A stretch of 64,000 nt of DNA, taken from positions 1-64,000 of IMG/VR virus record IMGVR_UViG_3300009103_000012; one strand, 5' to 3'. Both the position numbers and the translations under genes were made by a program. Shown in pieces: positions 14,748 through 23,039 of the stretch. The notes beneath the pieces were generated by a model that saw nothing but the letters and a program-made list of their open reading frames with translations, was not told the origin of the DNA and made no database searches. Origin of the DNA: a virus. The stretch's first letter is position 1, and each line of letters opens with the position of its first letter.

Positions 14748-14749
14748 TT

Positions 14750-15091
14750 CTAGTTCCACTCCGTATCATCGTTTGTACCCTTCACTGTGGGTAGCGCATA
14801 AATTTGGTCTTTTTTTGCTGTTATCTCTTTCAAGATAGTCATTTCAGTCTTGCGAATAGACTTCTCCACCGCTACACCCACTGCGTCTGGTAAGGCTCCC
14901 CCGTCGAAACAGTCCCATGGCGTATTCTTAAGCCAGAACAAAGCTTTATCTACGTTTGGGGGAGCGGCGAGCAACATTGTTCTTAACTCAGTCATAAACT
15001 CAGTCATTAATTCCTCATCCCAGTTAAGAGCTTCTAAAAGCTCTGTCTGGGTTCTTAGGTCATCAATGTAACCTAAAATGAGATTGATCAC
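14750..15091 (-). CDS. Helical hypothetical protein
   Basis: 113 residues, mainly helical and acidic (MINLILGYIDDLRTQTELLEAL). No motif recognised. ATGA overlap with the HTH gene upstream and a three-base-scale spacing to the next gene make it part of the sigma-factor operon. Confidence 0.6.
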   Translation of the reverse strand: MINLILGYIDDLRTQTELLEALNWDEELMTEFMTELRTMLLAAPPNVDKALFWLKNTPWDCFDGGALPDAVGVAVEKSIRKTEMTILKEITAKKDQIYALPTVKGTNDDTEWN

Positions 15092-15369
15092 AACGAAATA
15101 CCCTCTTCTTCTATAATATCGGCCACCGACTCTTGGAAGCGAGGATCTAGAGCAATACGATCCACCTCATCGTTCGATAGGCCATGCATTTCGCAAATGG
15201 GAGCAGCTAGCTTCCTCATGCCTGATAGGAAATAATTGCGAGCAGCAGAATGCTTCATGGGGTATCCTTCACCCGTCATAATTTCGGCAATCTCACGATA
15301 TCCCTTACCACCACGTTCGCCCACAGTGGCGTAACCGTTATCAGCCTTGAATCCTTTTGGCATACTCAT
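15088..15369 (-). CDS. HTH protein, possible detached sigma region 4.2
   Basis: 93 residues. GYREIAEIMTGEGYPMKHSAARNYFLSGMRKLAAPI (about residues 23-58) fits a helix-turn-helix of the sigma-70 region 4.2 kind: E-I-A-x-x-(turn)-S-A-A-R-x-x-x-x-x-x-M-R-K-L. The gene starts by an ATGA overlap at the very point where the sigma gene ends without region 4.2. It may be the missing -35-recognition domain on a separate chain, or a decoy. Assignment by pattern only. Confidence 0.6.
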   Translation of the reverse strand: MSMPKGFKADNGYATVGERGGKGYREIAEIMTGEGYPMKHSAARNYFLSGMRKLAAPICEMHGLSNDEVDRIALDPRFQESVADIIEEEGISL

Positions 15370-16127
15370 TTTGCACCTCGCTTCTTAAGTTCTCTATGTT
15401 CTTTATTTGTAATTGGAAAATTTTTATGATCAGTAGAGTCTTCCGACAAACCAAAGCGTAGCCGGATGATCTTCTCTTCACGAGAAGACAGATTTTTAAG
15501 AGCGCAAACCAAGGCTTCCCTAATAACTATCTTGTCAAGCTCATCACCTGGGTCGGTGTCGTCTACTCCCCCAACAATCTCAGCGAATGTGCGACTACCC
15601 GCGTCATCAGAGTTAATGGGGCGATCAAGTGAGATTTGAGGGGCTCCTGACTTACGAATCGCTTTCAACGTCTCAACTGGAACACCAACAGCAGTCGCTA
15701 CTTCTTGTGGGGATGGTTCACACTTGAAAGCCTCGAGATATTCTTCACGAAACTTATACGCCTTATACAAAACAGCACGCGCTGACGTGGGCATCTTGAT
15801 AGCCCCTGACTGTCCTGCAACGTGCGACTGTACTGCTTGACGAATCCACCACACAGCGTATGTGCTAAACTTGAATCCTTTCCGCCAATCGAATCTGTCA
15901 ACGGCTCGAATCAATCCAATATTAGATTCCTGTACAAGGTCTTCAAAAGAACAACCCTTATCACGGAAATTCTTGGCAATCGAAATTGCCAGTCTAAGAT
16001 TTGCTTGAATCATTCGATCGCGTGCAAACTTGTCTCCAGCTTCAATAGCTTTCGCAAGCTCAACTTCTTCAGCGCGAGTAAGGAGTGAATGTTTTCCAAC
16101 CTCGCTAAAATAACTTTCTAGAACCAA
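15366..16127 (-). CDS. Sigma-70-family factor lacking region 4.2
   Basis: 253 residues from TTG 16127, set by GGAGG six bases before it; no ATG suits. Region 1.2/2.1 (LTRAEEVELAKAIEAG), region 2 (FEDLVQESNIGLIRAVDRFD, FSTYAVWWIRQAV for -10 binding) and region 3 (PTSARAVLYKAY) are well kept. Region 4.1 (LSSREEKIIRLRFGLSE) is present, but the chain stops about 20 residues later in a basic tail, with no region 4.2 helix-turn-helix. The next gene, coupled by ATGA, has one. Likely directs middle or late phage transcription. A TATAAT promoter lies about 55 bases upstream. Confidence 0.85.
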   Translation of the reverse strand: MVLESYFSEVGKHSLLTRAEEVELAKAIEAGDKFARDRMIQANLRLAISIAKNFRDKGCSFEDLVQESNIGLIRAVDRFDWRKGFKFSTYAVWWIRQAVQSHVAGQSGAIKMPTSARAVLYKAYKFREEYLEAFKCEPSPQEVATAVGVPVETLKAIRKSGAPQISLDRPINSDDAGSRTFAEIVGGVDDTDPGDELDKIVIREALVCALKNLSSREEKIIRLRFGLSEDSTDHKNFPITNKEHRELKKRGAK

Positions 16128-16182
16128 AATGGCCTCCGGGGATTAGTGAAATAATGGTAAGTCTTTCCCTACCATCTTTTAT

Positions 16183-16211
16183 ATTATACACTATTTTTGC
16201 GGCGTTTTGCA
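16183..16211 (-). promoter_or_regulatory. Promoter of the sigma-factor operon
   Basis: Minus-strand TATAAT (16183-16188) with 17 bases to TGCAAA (16206-16211). It shares long blocks with the promoter at 20248-20276: ATCGTGYAAAAC upstream and ATAGTGTATAAT at the -10, so the two are one class. Confidence 0.6.
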
Positions 16212-16480
16212 CGATTGTCACGATTAAAATTATTTCTTTTTGCATTCTTTTTTTGCATAAATTTCTGATGTGCTTCTTTTCTTGCGACGCGGCGTTCAAC
16301 TTCTCTGTATAGATAACAAATCTCTTTTTCCATAGAAAGTAACCTCTCTGCAAGAATCTCGTCTTTTTTCTCTCTTCTAATCTGGTGCAGAAGCTGGTCC
16401 CTCTTATATGAAAGGAAGCTCATCTCCTTATGAAGACGATCCTCACGGACATATGGAATATCTTTACTAGCGATCGGCAT
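16184..16480 (-). CDS. Basic coiled-coil hypothetical protein
   Basis: 98 residues from ATG 16480, preceded by AGAGGATAGAG. Charged helical sequence from residue 12 to 75 (RLHKEMSFLSYKRDQLLHQIRREKKD and on), probable coiled coil, then a Lys/Arg/Asn-rich tail. The sigma promoter overlaps its 3' end. Function unknown. Confidence 0.6.
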   Translation of the reverse strand: MPIASKDIPYVREDRLHKEMSFLSYKRDQLLHQIRREKKDEILAERLLSMEKEICYLYREVERRVARKEAHQKFMQKKNAKRNNFNRDNRAKRRKNSV

Positions 16481-16498
16481 TTTCTCTATCCTCTTTTA

Positions 16499-16504
16499 AT
16501 TATA
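16499..16504 (-). promoter_or_regulatory. Possible -10 box between GroEL and coiled-coil gene
   Basis: Minus-strand TATAAT in the 45-base gap downstream of the GroEL gene. No good -35 at 17 bases, so this is a weak call. Confidence 0.3.
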
Positions 16505-16525
16505 CTGATGGGGAAAAAGTGGTTA

Positions 16526-18112
16526 CTACAACTCATCATCCCTAACCATCGCGCATCCTATAGAAAGTAAATTGACAGACACGCTCGCTGCGTTCTGCAA
16601 GGCAAGTCTTGTGACCTTTGCTGGGTCAACAATTCCTGCTTTCATTAGATTGCATACATCACCTGAATTTCCATTATACCCAAAATTCTTAGGTTTTTCA
16701 ATTATTTTCTCCAGAATAACTTCTGGAACAGAACCACAGTTAGAAGCAATTTGCTTTAATGGCTCACGTGCTGCATTATATAGAATTTTATGTCCAATCG
16801 TTAGCTCGCCGGTATCTTTCCGTAGCTTAGATTCCGCCAATTTGGCTAAAAGTGATCCGCCACCAGGAACGATACCTTCTTCCATCGCCGCCTTTGTAGC
16901 ATATAACGCGTCTTCGACGCGATCCTTCCGTTCGCTTATTTCAGCTTCTGTAGAGCCACCAACCCTCAGAATGCCAATACCACTATTCATCCGCTTTACA
17001 CGTCTTGCAAGGACGTTTAGCATTTCTTGGTCATCTGCATATTCGTATGAAGCAGATTTTATTTCCCCGATCCTGTTGTTTATACTCTCACACTGACCTT
17101 CGGCTCCAATAAAAATAGTTCTGAAGCGGTACGACGTCATCTTCTTACAAGATCCCATATCTTTTAACTTCTTGTCTCTCCACCCAGATGGCTCCCCTGT
17201 CAGGACTTCTGTCCCGAGCAAAATCGCTAAATCATGTAAAGCTTCAAGTCGAGATGTCCCAAATTCTGGGGCGGCTAAAACACATGCTCTTATAAGGTTC
17301 TTAGAATGATTCAAAATAAGCCCTTGTAATGCATCACCAGTCGTTTCAGGTCCAATAATAACGAAGGGTCGGTTATCTCGAGCTGCTTCTTCCATGAAGT
17401 GCATAATATCATGAACAGAGCTTACCCTTTGGTCTGTAACCAGAATAGCCGGCCTCATTAATTCACACGACATCCGAGCAGGCTTATTGACAAAATAAGG
17501 GGAAACATACCCACGATCTAATTCACAGCCATCAACAATATCAAGCGAGGAATCAAAACCCTTTGCTTCATCTACTGTCACTGTCCCATGGTTACCCACA
17601 GCTTTAAGAGCTTTCACAATCAGCTCAGCGAGCTCAGGCTCATTATTAACAGAAATATTTGCTACTCTCCGCAAGTCTTCATCTGACTTTACTGGAATAG
17701 CTTTTTTACTAACTTCTTGACAAAGCTGTTCTGATGCCTCTCGGATCCCCGCCCTGATGTCTCTCAATTCATGCCCGCCAGCCAAAGCCTTAAGTCCCTC
17801 TTGAAAAATCGCACATGCCAACACAGTTGCTGTGGTGGTCCCATCGCCGGCCTCTTCGGCAGTTCGTTGTGCAGCTTCCCTCACAAGTTGAACGCCTAGA
17901 TTTGCAAATCTATCTCTAAGATTTATTGCACGAGCAACAGTCACTCCATCTTTCGTAAGGACTGGTGGCGCATCGTGCTGTTCGATCAAAACATTCTTTC
18001 CACTAGGTCCCATCGTTACACGGACGGCGTCGGCCAACTTCTCAACGCCAACCCGGATTAGCTCTCGAGATTCTTCAGAAAAAGTTATAATTCTGTTATC
18101 TTGCTCTATCAT
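16526..18112 (-). CDS. groL: GroEL-type chaperonin
   Basis: 528 residues, near the 540-550 of bacterial GroEL. VTMGPSGKNVLIEQ, PVLTKDGVTVARAI and EEAGDGTTTATVLA (nucleotide and Asp for ATP hydrolysis) are intact, as is VPGGGSLLAKLA near the C-terminus. The usual Gly-Gly-Met tail that fills the ring cavity is absent; it ends CAMVRDDEL. No GroES-like gene is in the window, so it would need the host's or one elsewhere. A phage chaperonin probably folds capsid or other abundant phage proteins. Start overlaps the upstream stop by ATGA. Confidence 0.95.
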   Translation of the reverse strand: MIEQDNRIITFSEESRELIRVGVEKLADAVRVTMGPSGKNVLIEQHDAPPVLTKDGVTVARAINLRDRFANLGVQLVREAAQRTAEEAGDGTTTATVLACAIFQEGLKALAGGHELRDIRAGIREASEQLCQEVSKKAIPVKSDEDLRRVANISVNNEPELAELIVKALKAVGNHGTVTVDEAKGFDSSLDIVDGCELDRGYVSPYFVNKPARMSCELMRPAILVTDQRVSSVHDIMHFMEEAARDNRPFVIIGPETTGDALQGLILNHSKNLIRACVLAAPEFGTSRLEALHDLAILLGTEVLTGEPSGWRDKKLKDMGSCKKMTSYRFRTIFIGAEGQCESINNRIGEIKSASYEYADDQEMLNVLARRVKRMNSGIGILRVGGSTEAEISERKDRVEDALYATKAAMEEGIVPGGGSLLAKLAESKLRKDTGELTIGHKILYNAAREPLKQIASNCGSVPEVILEKIIEKPKNFGYNGNSGDVCNLMKAGIVDPAKVTRLALQNAASVSVNLLSIGCAMVRDDEL

Positions 18113-18300
18113 CCCTTCAAGAGCCTCTTATTCGTAGAGCTTTCTCTTAGGGGGGGCTGCTGCAGCAGTCTTCTCGCACCAGTAATTACATTCACAGCAA
18201 CCAACAAGTCTCCTTCAGTCATTGCAATCTCATTACTCTCTATAACTCCACTCGCTCGCATACGAGCCAGTTGTTCTTCAGGTAAAGTATTTCCTGCCAT
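18109..18300 (-). CDS. Small hypothetical protein upstream of GroEL
   Basis: 63 residues between the flap nuclease (overlap of 23 bases) and GroEL (ATGA). The sequence (PEEQLARMRASGVIESNEIAMTEGDLLVAVNVITGARRLL) is too short and different to be a GroES. Translational coupling to GroEL suggests it is real and co-made. Function unknown. Confidence 0.55.
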   Translation of the reverse strand: MAGNTLPEEQLARMRASGVIESNEIAMTEGDLLVAVNVITGARRLLQQPPLRESSTNKRLLKG

Positions 18301-19108
18301 CTTTTAACTCCATAAACGGCGTAGAGTATTTTCCCCACGCTTTATCGCTAATCATACTTTTGAATTTTAACGTCGTAAAGGCTTCTCGTAAAGTCTCAAG
18401 CGGCTCACTCGGAAATGAATATTCTATTAACAGTCTTTCCCGATTTGTCATCGGTTGTAGCGCTATCATCTCCAAATTCTGAAGATAGGTATTGCGATGT
18501 TCTGGGAACTTGTCAAAATACTCTGTTAATCGACCTGGCTCAAGGAGCTGCGTAGCGCGCTTATTCCCGATCCCCTTAATTCCCGCTATGTTATCTGAAC
18601 TATCTCCTCGTAAGGCTTTCCATCTAGCATAGGGATAAGCAGGTACCTCTCTAAAGTCTTTCTTGATCGGATTATATAGAGATGTATTCGTAGCGTCTTG
18701 ACACAACTGAATGAAGTCTGTGTCACTGGAAACAATAATCTTTTCATGGTCATCAGGAATCAGACATAGCGCAAGATCTGCTATCACATCATCTGCTTCT
18801 GCTTCAGGATGTCGTGCTGTAACAAACGGCACTGACTCTCTTATGATATTTTCTGCGCGCTTTTTCTGAGCACGAAACCCATCTTTATCATGGTACTTTC
18901 GTGTACCCTTATAGTCAGGTTGCATTTCCATTCTTTTCTTTGGATATCCGTCAAGAACAAAATACACATAATCTGGAGAGAACTTTTCTACAATAGGCTT
19001 AAGACTACGAAAGAACGTGTGAATAATCACATTATCATAGCTTCTTCTGGCGCACGCATGACGAGCCCTAAACAACAAATTATTCGCATCCAATAACAAG
19101 TGTTTCAT
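18278..19108 (-). CDS. 5'-3' exonuclease / flap endonuclease (FEN fold), copy 1
   Basis: 276 residues. LLLDANNLLFRARHA opens the fold, EAEADDVIADLAL and SSDTDFIQL carry the metal-binding acids, and GDSSDNIAGIKGIGNKRATQLL is the helix-3-turn DNA-binding motif. Such nucleases remove RNA primers and flaps. It is smaller than the second copy at 53330-54280 and lies away from the replication genes, beside GroEL. Whether it is RNase H-like or flap-specific cannot be told. Confidence 0.85.
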   Translation of the reverse strand: MKHLLLDANNLLFRARHACARRSYDNVIIHTFFRSLKPIVEKFSPDYVYFVLDGYPKKRMEMQPDYKGTRKYHDKDGFRAQKKRAENIIRESVPFVTARHPEAEADDVIADLALCLIPDDHEKIIVSSDTDFIQLCQDATNTSLYNPIKKDFREVPAYPYARWKALRGDSSDNIAGIKGIGNKRATQLLEPGRLTEYFDKFPEHRNTYLQNLEMIALQPMTNRERLLIEYSFPSEPLETLREAFTTLKFKSMISDKAWGKYSTPFMELKDGRKYFT

Positions 19109-19109
19109 T

Positions 19110-19547
19110 TCACATCCTTAACTTCGCGGTACGACCATCAGGAAGAGCGACCTCTATAGGATCACCTGTCGTAGACCCCAAGTCCAGCTCTTCTACTGCA
19201 GCAGATGGGGTAGGTGCAAGTTCTGGGGGCTTAAGATACGTAGCTGCCTCGACAGCAGTTGCTACAAGCTTATCGATCGCTTTCTCCGTCCTCTCCAGCA
19301 TAAAAACCTTTACGTCATCTGGGTCTTCAAAAAGCTCAACTTTCTGGGGATCAACCTCTATAGACTTAAAGGACTTACCCTGTTTTACCTTTAGAACATA
19401 CGTAACTCGTACATCAACATCTAAAGAAGAACGAGTGATCTTTTCTACGACAAGAGCGGGTATTACTTGCTCAGTCTTGCTTGAAATAAAGTAAACAACG
19501 TTTCCGACCCTAAACTCGGATCCGAACGCTCCTTTAGCAGATGTCAT
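19110..19547 (-). CDS. SH3-like hypothetical protein
   Basis: 145 residues from ATG 19547, with GGAGG seven bases before it; a longer frame would cover the end of the nuclease gene. FRVGNVVYFISSKTEQVIPALVVEK and the following strands look like an SH3/KOW barrel; then a helical part and a Pro/Ala-rich acidic tail with GDPIEVALPDGRTAKLRM. Function unknown. Confidence 0.65.
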   Translation of the reverse strand: MTSAKGAFGSEFRVGNVVYFISSKTEQVIPALVVEKITRSSLDVDVRVTYVLKVKQGKSFKSIEVDPQKVELFEDPDDVKVFMLERTEKAIDKLVATAVEAATYLKPPELAPTPSAAVEELDLGSTTGDPIEVALPDGRTAKLRM

Positions 19548-20202
19548 TGAGATCCTCCAGCTGAATTTTATATTGTGATGGTTTATTATACCACATTTCC
19601 AGCTTTTGTGCAGCGGTTTGTTTTTCTTTTTTCGTTTTTGCGGTAACCATGCGCTCTTCATATTTCTTCATGTACATCTTCCTCTTATCCTCAAACGACC
19701 CGATAAGTGGGGTACACTTCTTAAATGCAGTATGCTTATTTAGACGAGCTTTACCTCTTGCACCGGGAGATGGTTCTTTGAAATCTTCTGGTGTCAGTGC
19801 TGTAAACAAAAGAAGCCCAACATTCTGATGTGTTCTATCAAAAAGCAAATAGAGAAAATCACACTCTCCCTTTTTGATAAGTGTCGCCTTATCTGTCTGC
19901 AGATGCCAAGACCCTGTCTTTCCCTGACATACAACTTTACACTCTAGCTCACGGTCGTCTAGACACTCGATAATAATGTCAGCTGCACCGGTACGACCAT
20001 CATTAGAGCATGTTCCAAATGACTGGTTAATAGCATTTGCAAAGAAGTGCTCTTGTGCTGCTGATATTAGAATATTCTGTCTACCGACATCATTCGTAAT
20101 GTCAATTCCGTGAGCTGAGTAAAGCTCCTTGATCTGACAGAAAAGCTTATTGATATTCTGGATCGCGGTGAGCGACGAATCTCGTGTAAGATAAGGTTGC
20201 AT
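19534..20202 (-). CDS. PD-(D/E)xK-type nuclease-like protein
   Basis: 222 residues; GAGG seven bases before ATG 20202. GAADIIIECLDDRELECKVVCQG has D, then E-x-K spaced as in restriction-endonuclease-fold nucleases, followed by strand-rich sequence and a basic C-terminal helix (KKYEERMVTAKTKKEKQ). Could be a recombination or host-DNA-degrading nuclease. The motif is suggestive, not proof. First gene after a clear promoter. Confidence 0.55.
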   Translation of the reverse strand: MQPYLTRDSSLTAIQNINKLFCQIKELYSAHGIDITNDVGRQNILISAAQEHFFANAINQSFGTCSNDGRTGAADIIIECLDDRELECKVVCQGKTGSWHLQTDKATLIKKGECDFLYLLFDRTHQNVGLLLFTALTPEDFKEPSPGARGKARLNKHTAFKKCTPLIGSFEDKRKMYMKKYEERMVTAKTKKEKQTAAQKLEMWYNKPSQYKIQLEDLNDIC

Positions 20203-20247
20203 GTAAAGTCCTCAAGACAAAGTGCGGGATGTATTTCCTACATTTTT

Positions 20248-20276
20248 ATTATACACTATTATGTCTTGTTTTACAC
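20248..20276 (-). promoter_or_regulatory. Promoter upstream of the nuclease operon
   Basis: Minus-strand TATAAT (20248-20253), 17-base spacer, GTGTAA (20271-20276). ATAGTGTATAAT and ATCGTGTAAAAC are shared with the sigma-operon promoter at 16183-16211. Confidence 0.6.
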
Positions 20277-20278
20277 GA

Positions 20279-20656
20279 TTATGAGGCGCTTTCTATGTTG
20301 TTCCTAACCTTTTCAGTAATCGCCCTACCCTTCTCAACAGCGCTGGAAAGCTCTTCAAGTCCAAGAGCTTGACGTACAATACTGTACGTAGCCTGGGATA
20401 AGTTATCACGTAAAATATTCATATCGGCGTATTGATGTAGATCAAGGTCTACGATGGGCATTGGTTCACCATCAGGACCCGGCTCGAATTCACCTGTCTC
20501 ACTTGCTTCAAAGATGAATAATATCTTTGGCATCTCTTCATTCATAGGCACATCAATAAACGGTATTTTTGACGTTAGGCCCTCATCAGCTTCCTCATAA
20601 CAAATCTCTGGCAACCAATGAGTTGCTCTATCGTCTGTAGACACTATAACCTCCAT
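20279..20656 (-). CDS. Acidic hypothetical protein
   Basis: 125 residues, acidic, with short strands (MEVIVSTDDRATHW, KILFIFEASETGEF) and a C-terminal helix (SSAVEKGRAITEKVRNNI). No motif recognised. It is the last gene before the virion module and is followed by a 43-base AT-rich gap. Confidence 0.55.
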   Translation of the reverse strand: MEVIVSTDDRATHWLPEICYEEADEGLTSKIPFIDVPMNEEMPKILFIFEASETGEFEPGPDGEPMPIVDLDLHQYADMNILRDNLSQATYSIVRQALGLEELSSAVEKGRAITEKVRNNIESAS

Positions 20657-20699
20657 ATCTCAAGCATTATATTAAAAAATGAGTAGAATTAAAAAATAA

Positions 20700-21986
20700 C
20701 TACATCGAGAGGAGGTCATTCTCCAGCTGAAAAATAATGTCAGCGAATTCTTTCCCCAGGGGGCTAGCCTTCTGTATCTTTTCTAGATCAGGGCGAGGCA
20801 TCTCCGCAACGAACCCAATCATCTCGCCAATGCTTTGTTTCTTGGCCTCATCAACAGCATCTGCAAATGCGACCGCCAATGTCGCTTGCTCTATAATCGG
20901 ATGCCACTCTTCTGGTTTAGCATCTTTAGAAACAGCTTTCCCATCAGGGGTACCCCTGAGCTGCTCAATCATCTTATCAGCTTCATCCCCGCCGGCCTCA
21001 AGAGTCGCCTTCTGTTCTTCAATGTTTTTCTCTAATTCTGCGGCTGCAGGAGCTAAATCAATTCCAGCCGAAGCGAGCTTAGGGATCAACTGTGCAAGTT
21101 CTTCAAGCGACTTTGCCTGAGAAACTGCGTTCAATCCCTCGATCATATCCATATATTGCTTCTTTACTTCTTCTGCCTCTGCCTTCTTATCAGTAATGAC
21201 TTCCCTCATATATCCTTCAATTTTTTCACCAGCACCAGACATAGCCAGAAAGTCATCAACTAAATACTGAATATCTTCCTCACCACCAGATTTCTCTTCT
21301 TTCTTTTCGTCATCACCCTCAGTCAGAATTCGCTCAAGCTCATCAATCTCGTCTAGTCCCTCAATACGTACTGTCCCACCAGACTGTCCACCAATCTGGC
21401 CCATATCAGCAGTTGTCATCTTCATATCAGGGCCAAAAAACAAATTCTTGAGATCTCCGAGAAGACCGCCGATTGGACCCTTTGGAGGGGGCGCAGGAGG
21501 AGTATAATCACTTCCAAGCCCTAGCATCTTCGATATATTACCGAATTTATCTGCTGCATAATCTGTGATTGGCTCTGCCACATCGACTGCTTCTCTAGCC
21601 ATACCGGCTCCCAAATACACACCAGGATTTGCCATGAACATAAATAACTGAGCGTCTGGAGATGAAAGGGCTTCGTCTGTTGTCTTCATCGCCGCAGCCA
21701 TTTCAGAATTGTATTTATCACGCTTCTTTCGAAATTTATCCATCAATACTTTTTGCTTCGCAGGATCAAAAGTAAATGCTGATTCGATATTCGCTAATAC
21801 CATATCAGCAGTGTCTTTAAGGGCAACGGTCGCGACCTTATATACATCCACAAAAGGGCCAATGAAAGTCTTGTAAAACTGCTCGCCTGAAGGCGGGACG
21901 ATGTCTCCCCATGTAGCGTCGAATGTTTGCTCATTCAAGATTCGCTGGATTTCATTTCTGATAAATATCTCGTCAAGCTCTCTCAC
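20700..21986 (-). CDS. Probable virion/head-internal protein
   Basis: 428 residues from GTG 21986. N-terminus MRELDEIFIRNEIQRILNEQTF is leader-like, ending L-N-E|Q. The rest is Ala/Glu/Lys-rich and largely helical, with an acidic stretch (EGDDEKKEEKSGGEED) near the middle and long predicted coiled coils. A small Pro-rich hinge (TPPAPPPKGPIGGLLGDL) is also seen. No enzymatic motif. Composition and context fit a scaffold, core or injected head protein (inference). Confidence 0.6.
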   Translation of the reverse strand: MRELDEIFIRNEIQRILNEQTFDATWGDIVPPSGEQFYKTFIGPFVDVYKVATVALKDTADMVLANIESAFTFDPAKQKVLMDKFRKKRDKYNSEMAAAMKTTDEALSSPDAQLFMFMANPGVYLGAGMAREAVDVAEPITDYAADKFGNISKMLGLGSDYTPPAPPPKGPIGGLLGDLKNLFFGPDMKMTTADMGQIGGQSGGTVRIEGLDEIDELERILTEGDDEKKEEKSGGEEDIQYLVDDFLAMSGAGEKIEGYMREVITDKKAEAEEVKKQYMDMIEGLNAVSQAKSLEELAQLIPKLASAGIDLAPAAAELEKNIEEQKATLEAGGDEADKMIEQLRGTPDGKAVSKDAKPEEWHPIIEQATLAVAFADAVDEAKKQSIGEMIGFVAEMPRPDLEKIQKASPLGKEFADIIFQLENDLLSM

Positions 21987-22218
21987 GATCCATATCCTTT
22001 TTCAATCTTGTGCCTGTTCTACTATAATAATTATCAATCAGGCGATGTTCGAATTCATTTAGTCTTTGTTTTTTCGTTTTAGGATCTCTTACTGAGAAAT
22101 TTGAGCGAGCATGAGAGGGTAGTGTAACAAGCAAAAGCTTCTTTAATTCCATCCAGCTCTCGACTCCGCAATCACTGCCTAACGATATTGCTTCAGATAT
22201 TATCTCTGTTTCTGTCAT
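21973..22218 (-). CDS. Small hypothetical protein
   Basis: 81 residues, with ATGA overlap on the upstream stop and a 14-base overlap downstream. Charged, helical (LNEFEHRLIDNYYSRTGTRLKKDMDRERA). Size and place would suit a head-completion or neck factor, but nothing diagnostic is seen. Confidence 0.55.
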   Translation of the reverse strand: MTETEIISEAISLGSDCGVESWMELKKLLLVTLPSHARSNFSVRDPKTKKQRLNEFEHRLIDNYYSRTGTRLKKDMDRERA

Positions 22219-23039
22219 CTTCTTAATCCAAAAACTGGCATTGGTCCTTCACCGGACTTTTCTTGCTTCTTTTTAGCAGAGAATGATTTACTTCGCACCT
22301 GATAAGTAGTATCCTCAAAGTTGAAATAAAATCCTGGATTCGACTCTAGTGGAATGTCAAAATTACTCTCGAGCAATCCATCAACGAATTCATTCGCCGT
22401 CTCAATAGAGAATGAATGAAGGCCAGATACGTCGGAAAGCTTTTTGCCTTCTGCAAGATACAGCATCCCCTCCATCTGTTCACGAAAGTTTGTAAAAACT
22501 CCGGTACCAGAAATATTAGATAATTGAATAATAGGGTCAATGACAAACCTGAAGGGACCAGACTCATTACACGGAGTGAATGCCTTGAACATTCTTTCTA
22601 GAAGTGGAGTAGTAGTGAGTTCGCCCTTTGGGCTTATCCTCACTGCTCGACGAAAAATAATTGCAGGACGATTTGACGATGCGGCAATCTTTATTTCTGG
22701 GTGTAGGACCTCAAGCAAAACCCAGCTTGATGATCCTGCTACGAAAGGCCATTCATGAATACACTCACGCTCTATATTTTCCAATGCATTGAAAACGACG
22801 TCCCGTCTTATTGGGTCCTTCATACGAGAAGCGATATCTTCTGCAGGAATAATATTCGTTCCAAGATCGAATGGATGACGAGCATAAGTGAATTTACCAG
22901 ACTCGTCTAGCCTCGCGAAGATCTTAACACACTCAAAGATGGGACGAACGATAGGAGATTGATGACATAGAAAATCAGCAATCTCTAAAAGCTTCTCCCC
23001 CCCAACGCATGTCAGGTTATCCCGAGCTTCGACCAACAT
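22215..23039 (-). CDS. Hypothetical protein in the virion module
   Basis: 274 residues. Mixed alpha/beta; GPFRFVIDPIIQLSNISGTGVF and SSSWVLLEVLHPEIKIAASSNRPAIIFRR are beta-rich. No known motif or leader recognised. It sits between two overlapping virion-type genes, so a structural or assembly role is likely by context only. Confidence 0.6.
   Translation of the reverse strand: MLVEARDNLTCVGGEKLLEIADFLCHQSPIVRPIFECVKIFARLDESGKFTYARHPFDLGTNIIPAEDIASRMKDPIRRDVVFNALENIERECIHEWPFVAGSSSWVLLEVLHPEIKIAASSNRPAIIFRRAVRISPKGELTTTPLLERMFKAFTPCNESGPFRFVIDPIIQLSNISGTGVFTNFREQMEGMLYLAEGKKLSDVSGLHSFSIETANEFVDGLLESNFDIPLESNPGFYFNFEDTTYQVRSKSFSAKKKQEKSGEGPMPVFGLRR

Noticed and set aside
18109-18300. GroES co-chaperonin just upstream of GroEL
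   Set aside because: 63 residues and no GroES-type mobile loop or beta barrel pattern.
20737-21120. Plus-strand reading frame opposite the leader-type virion gene
   Set aside because: Ser/Cys-rich translation typical of antisense to Ala/Glu-rich genes; no ribosome site.
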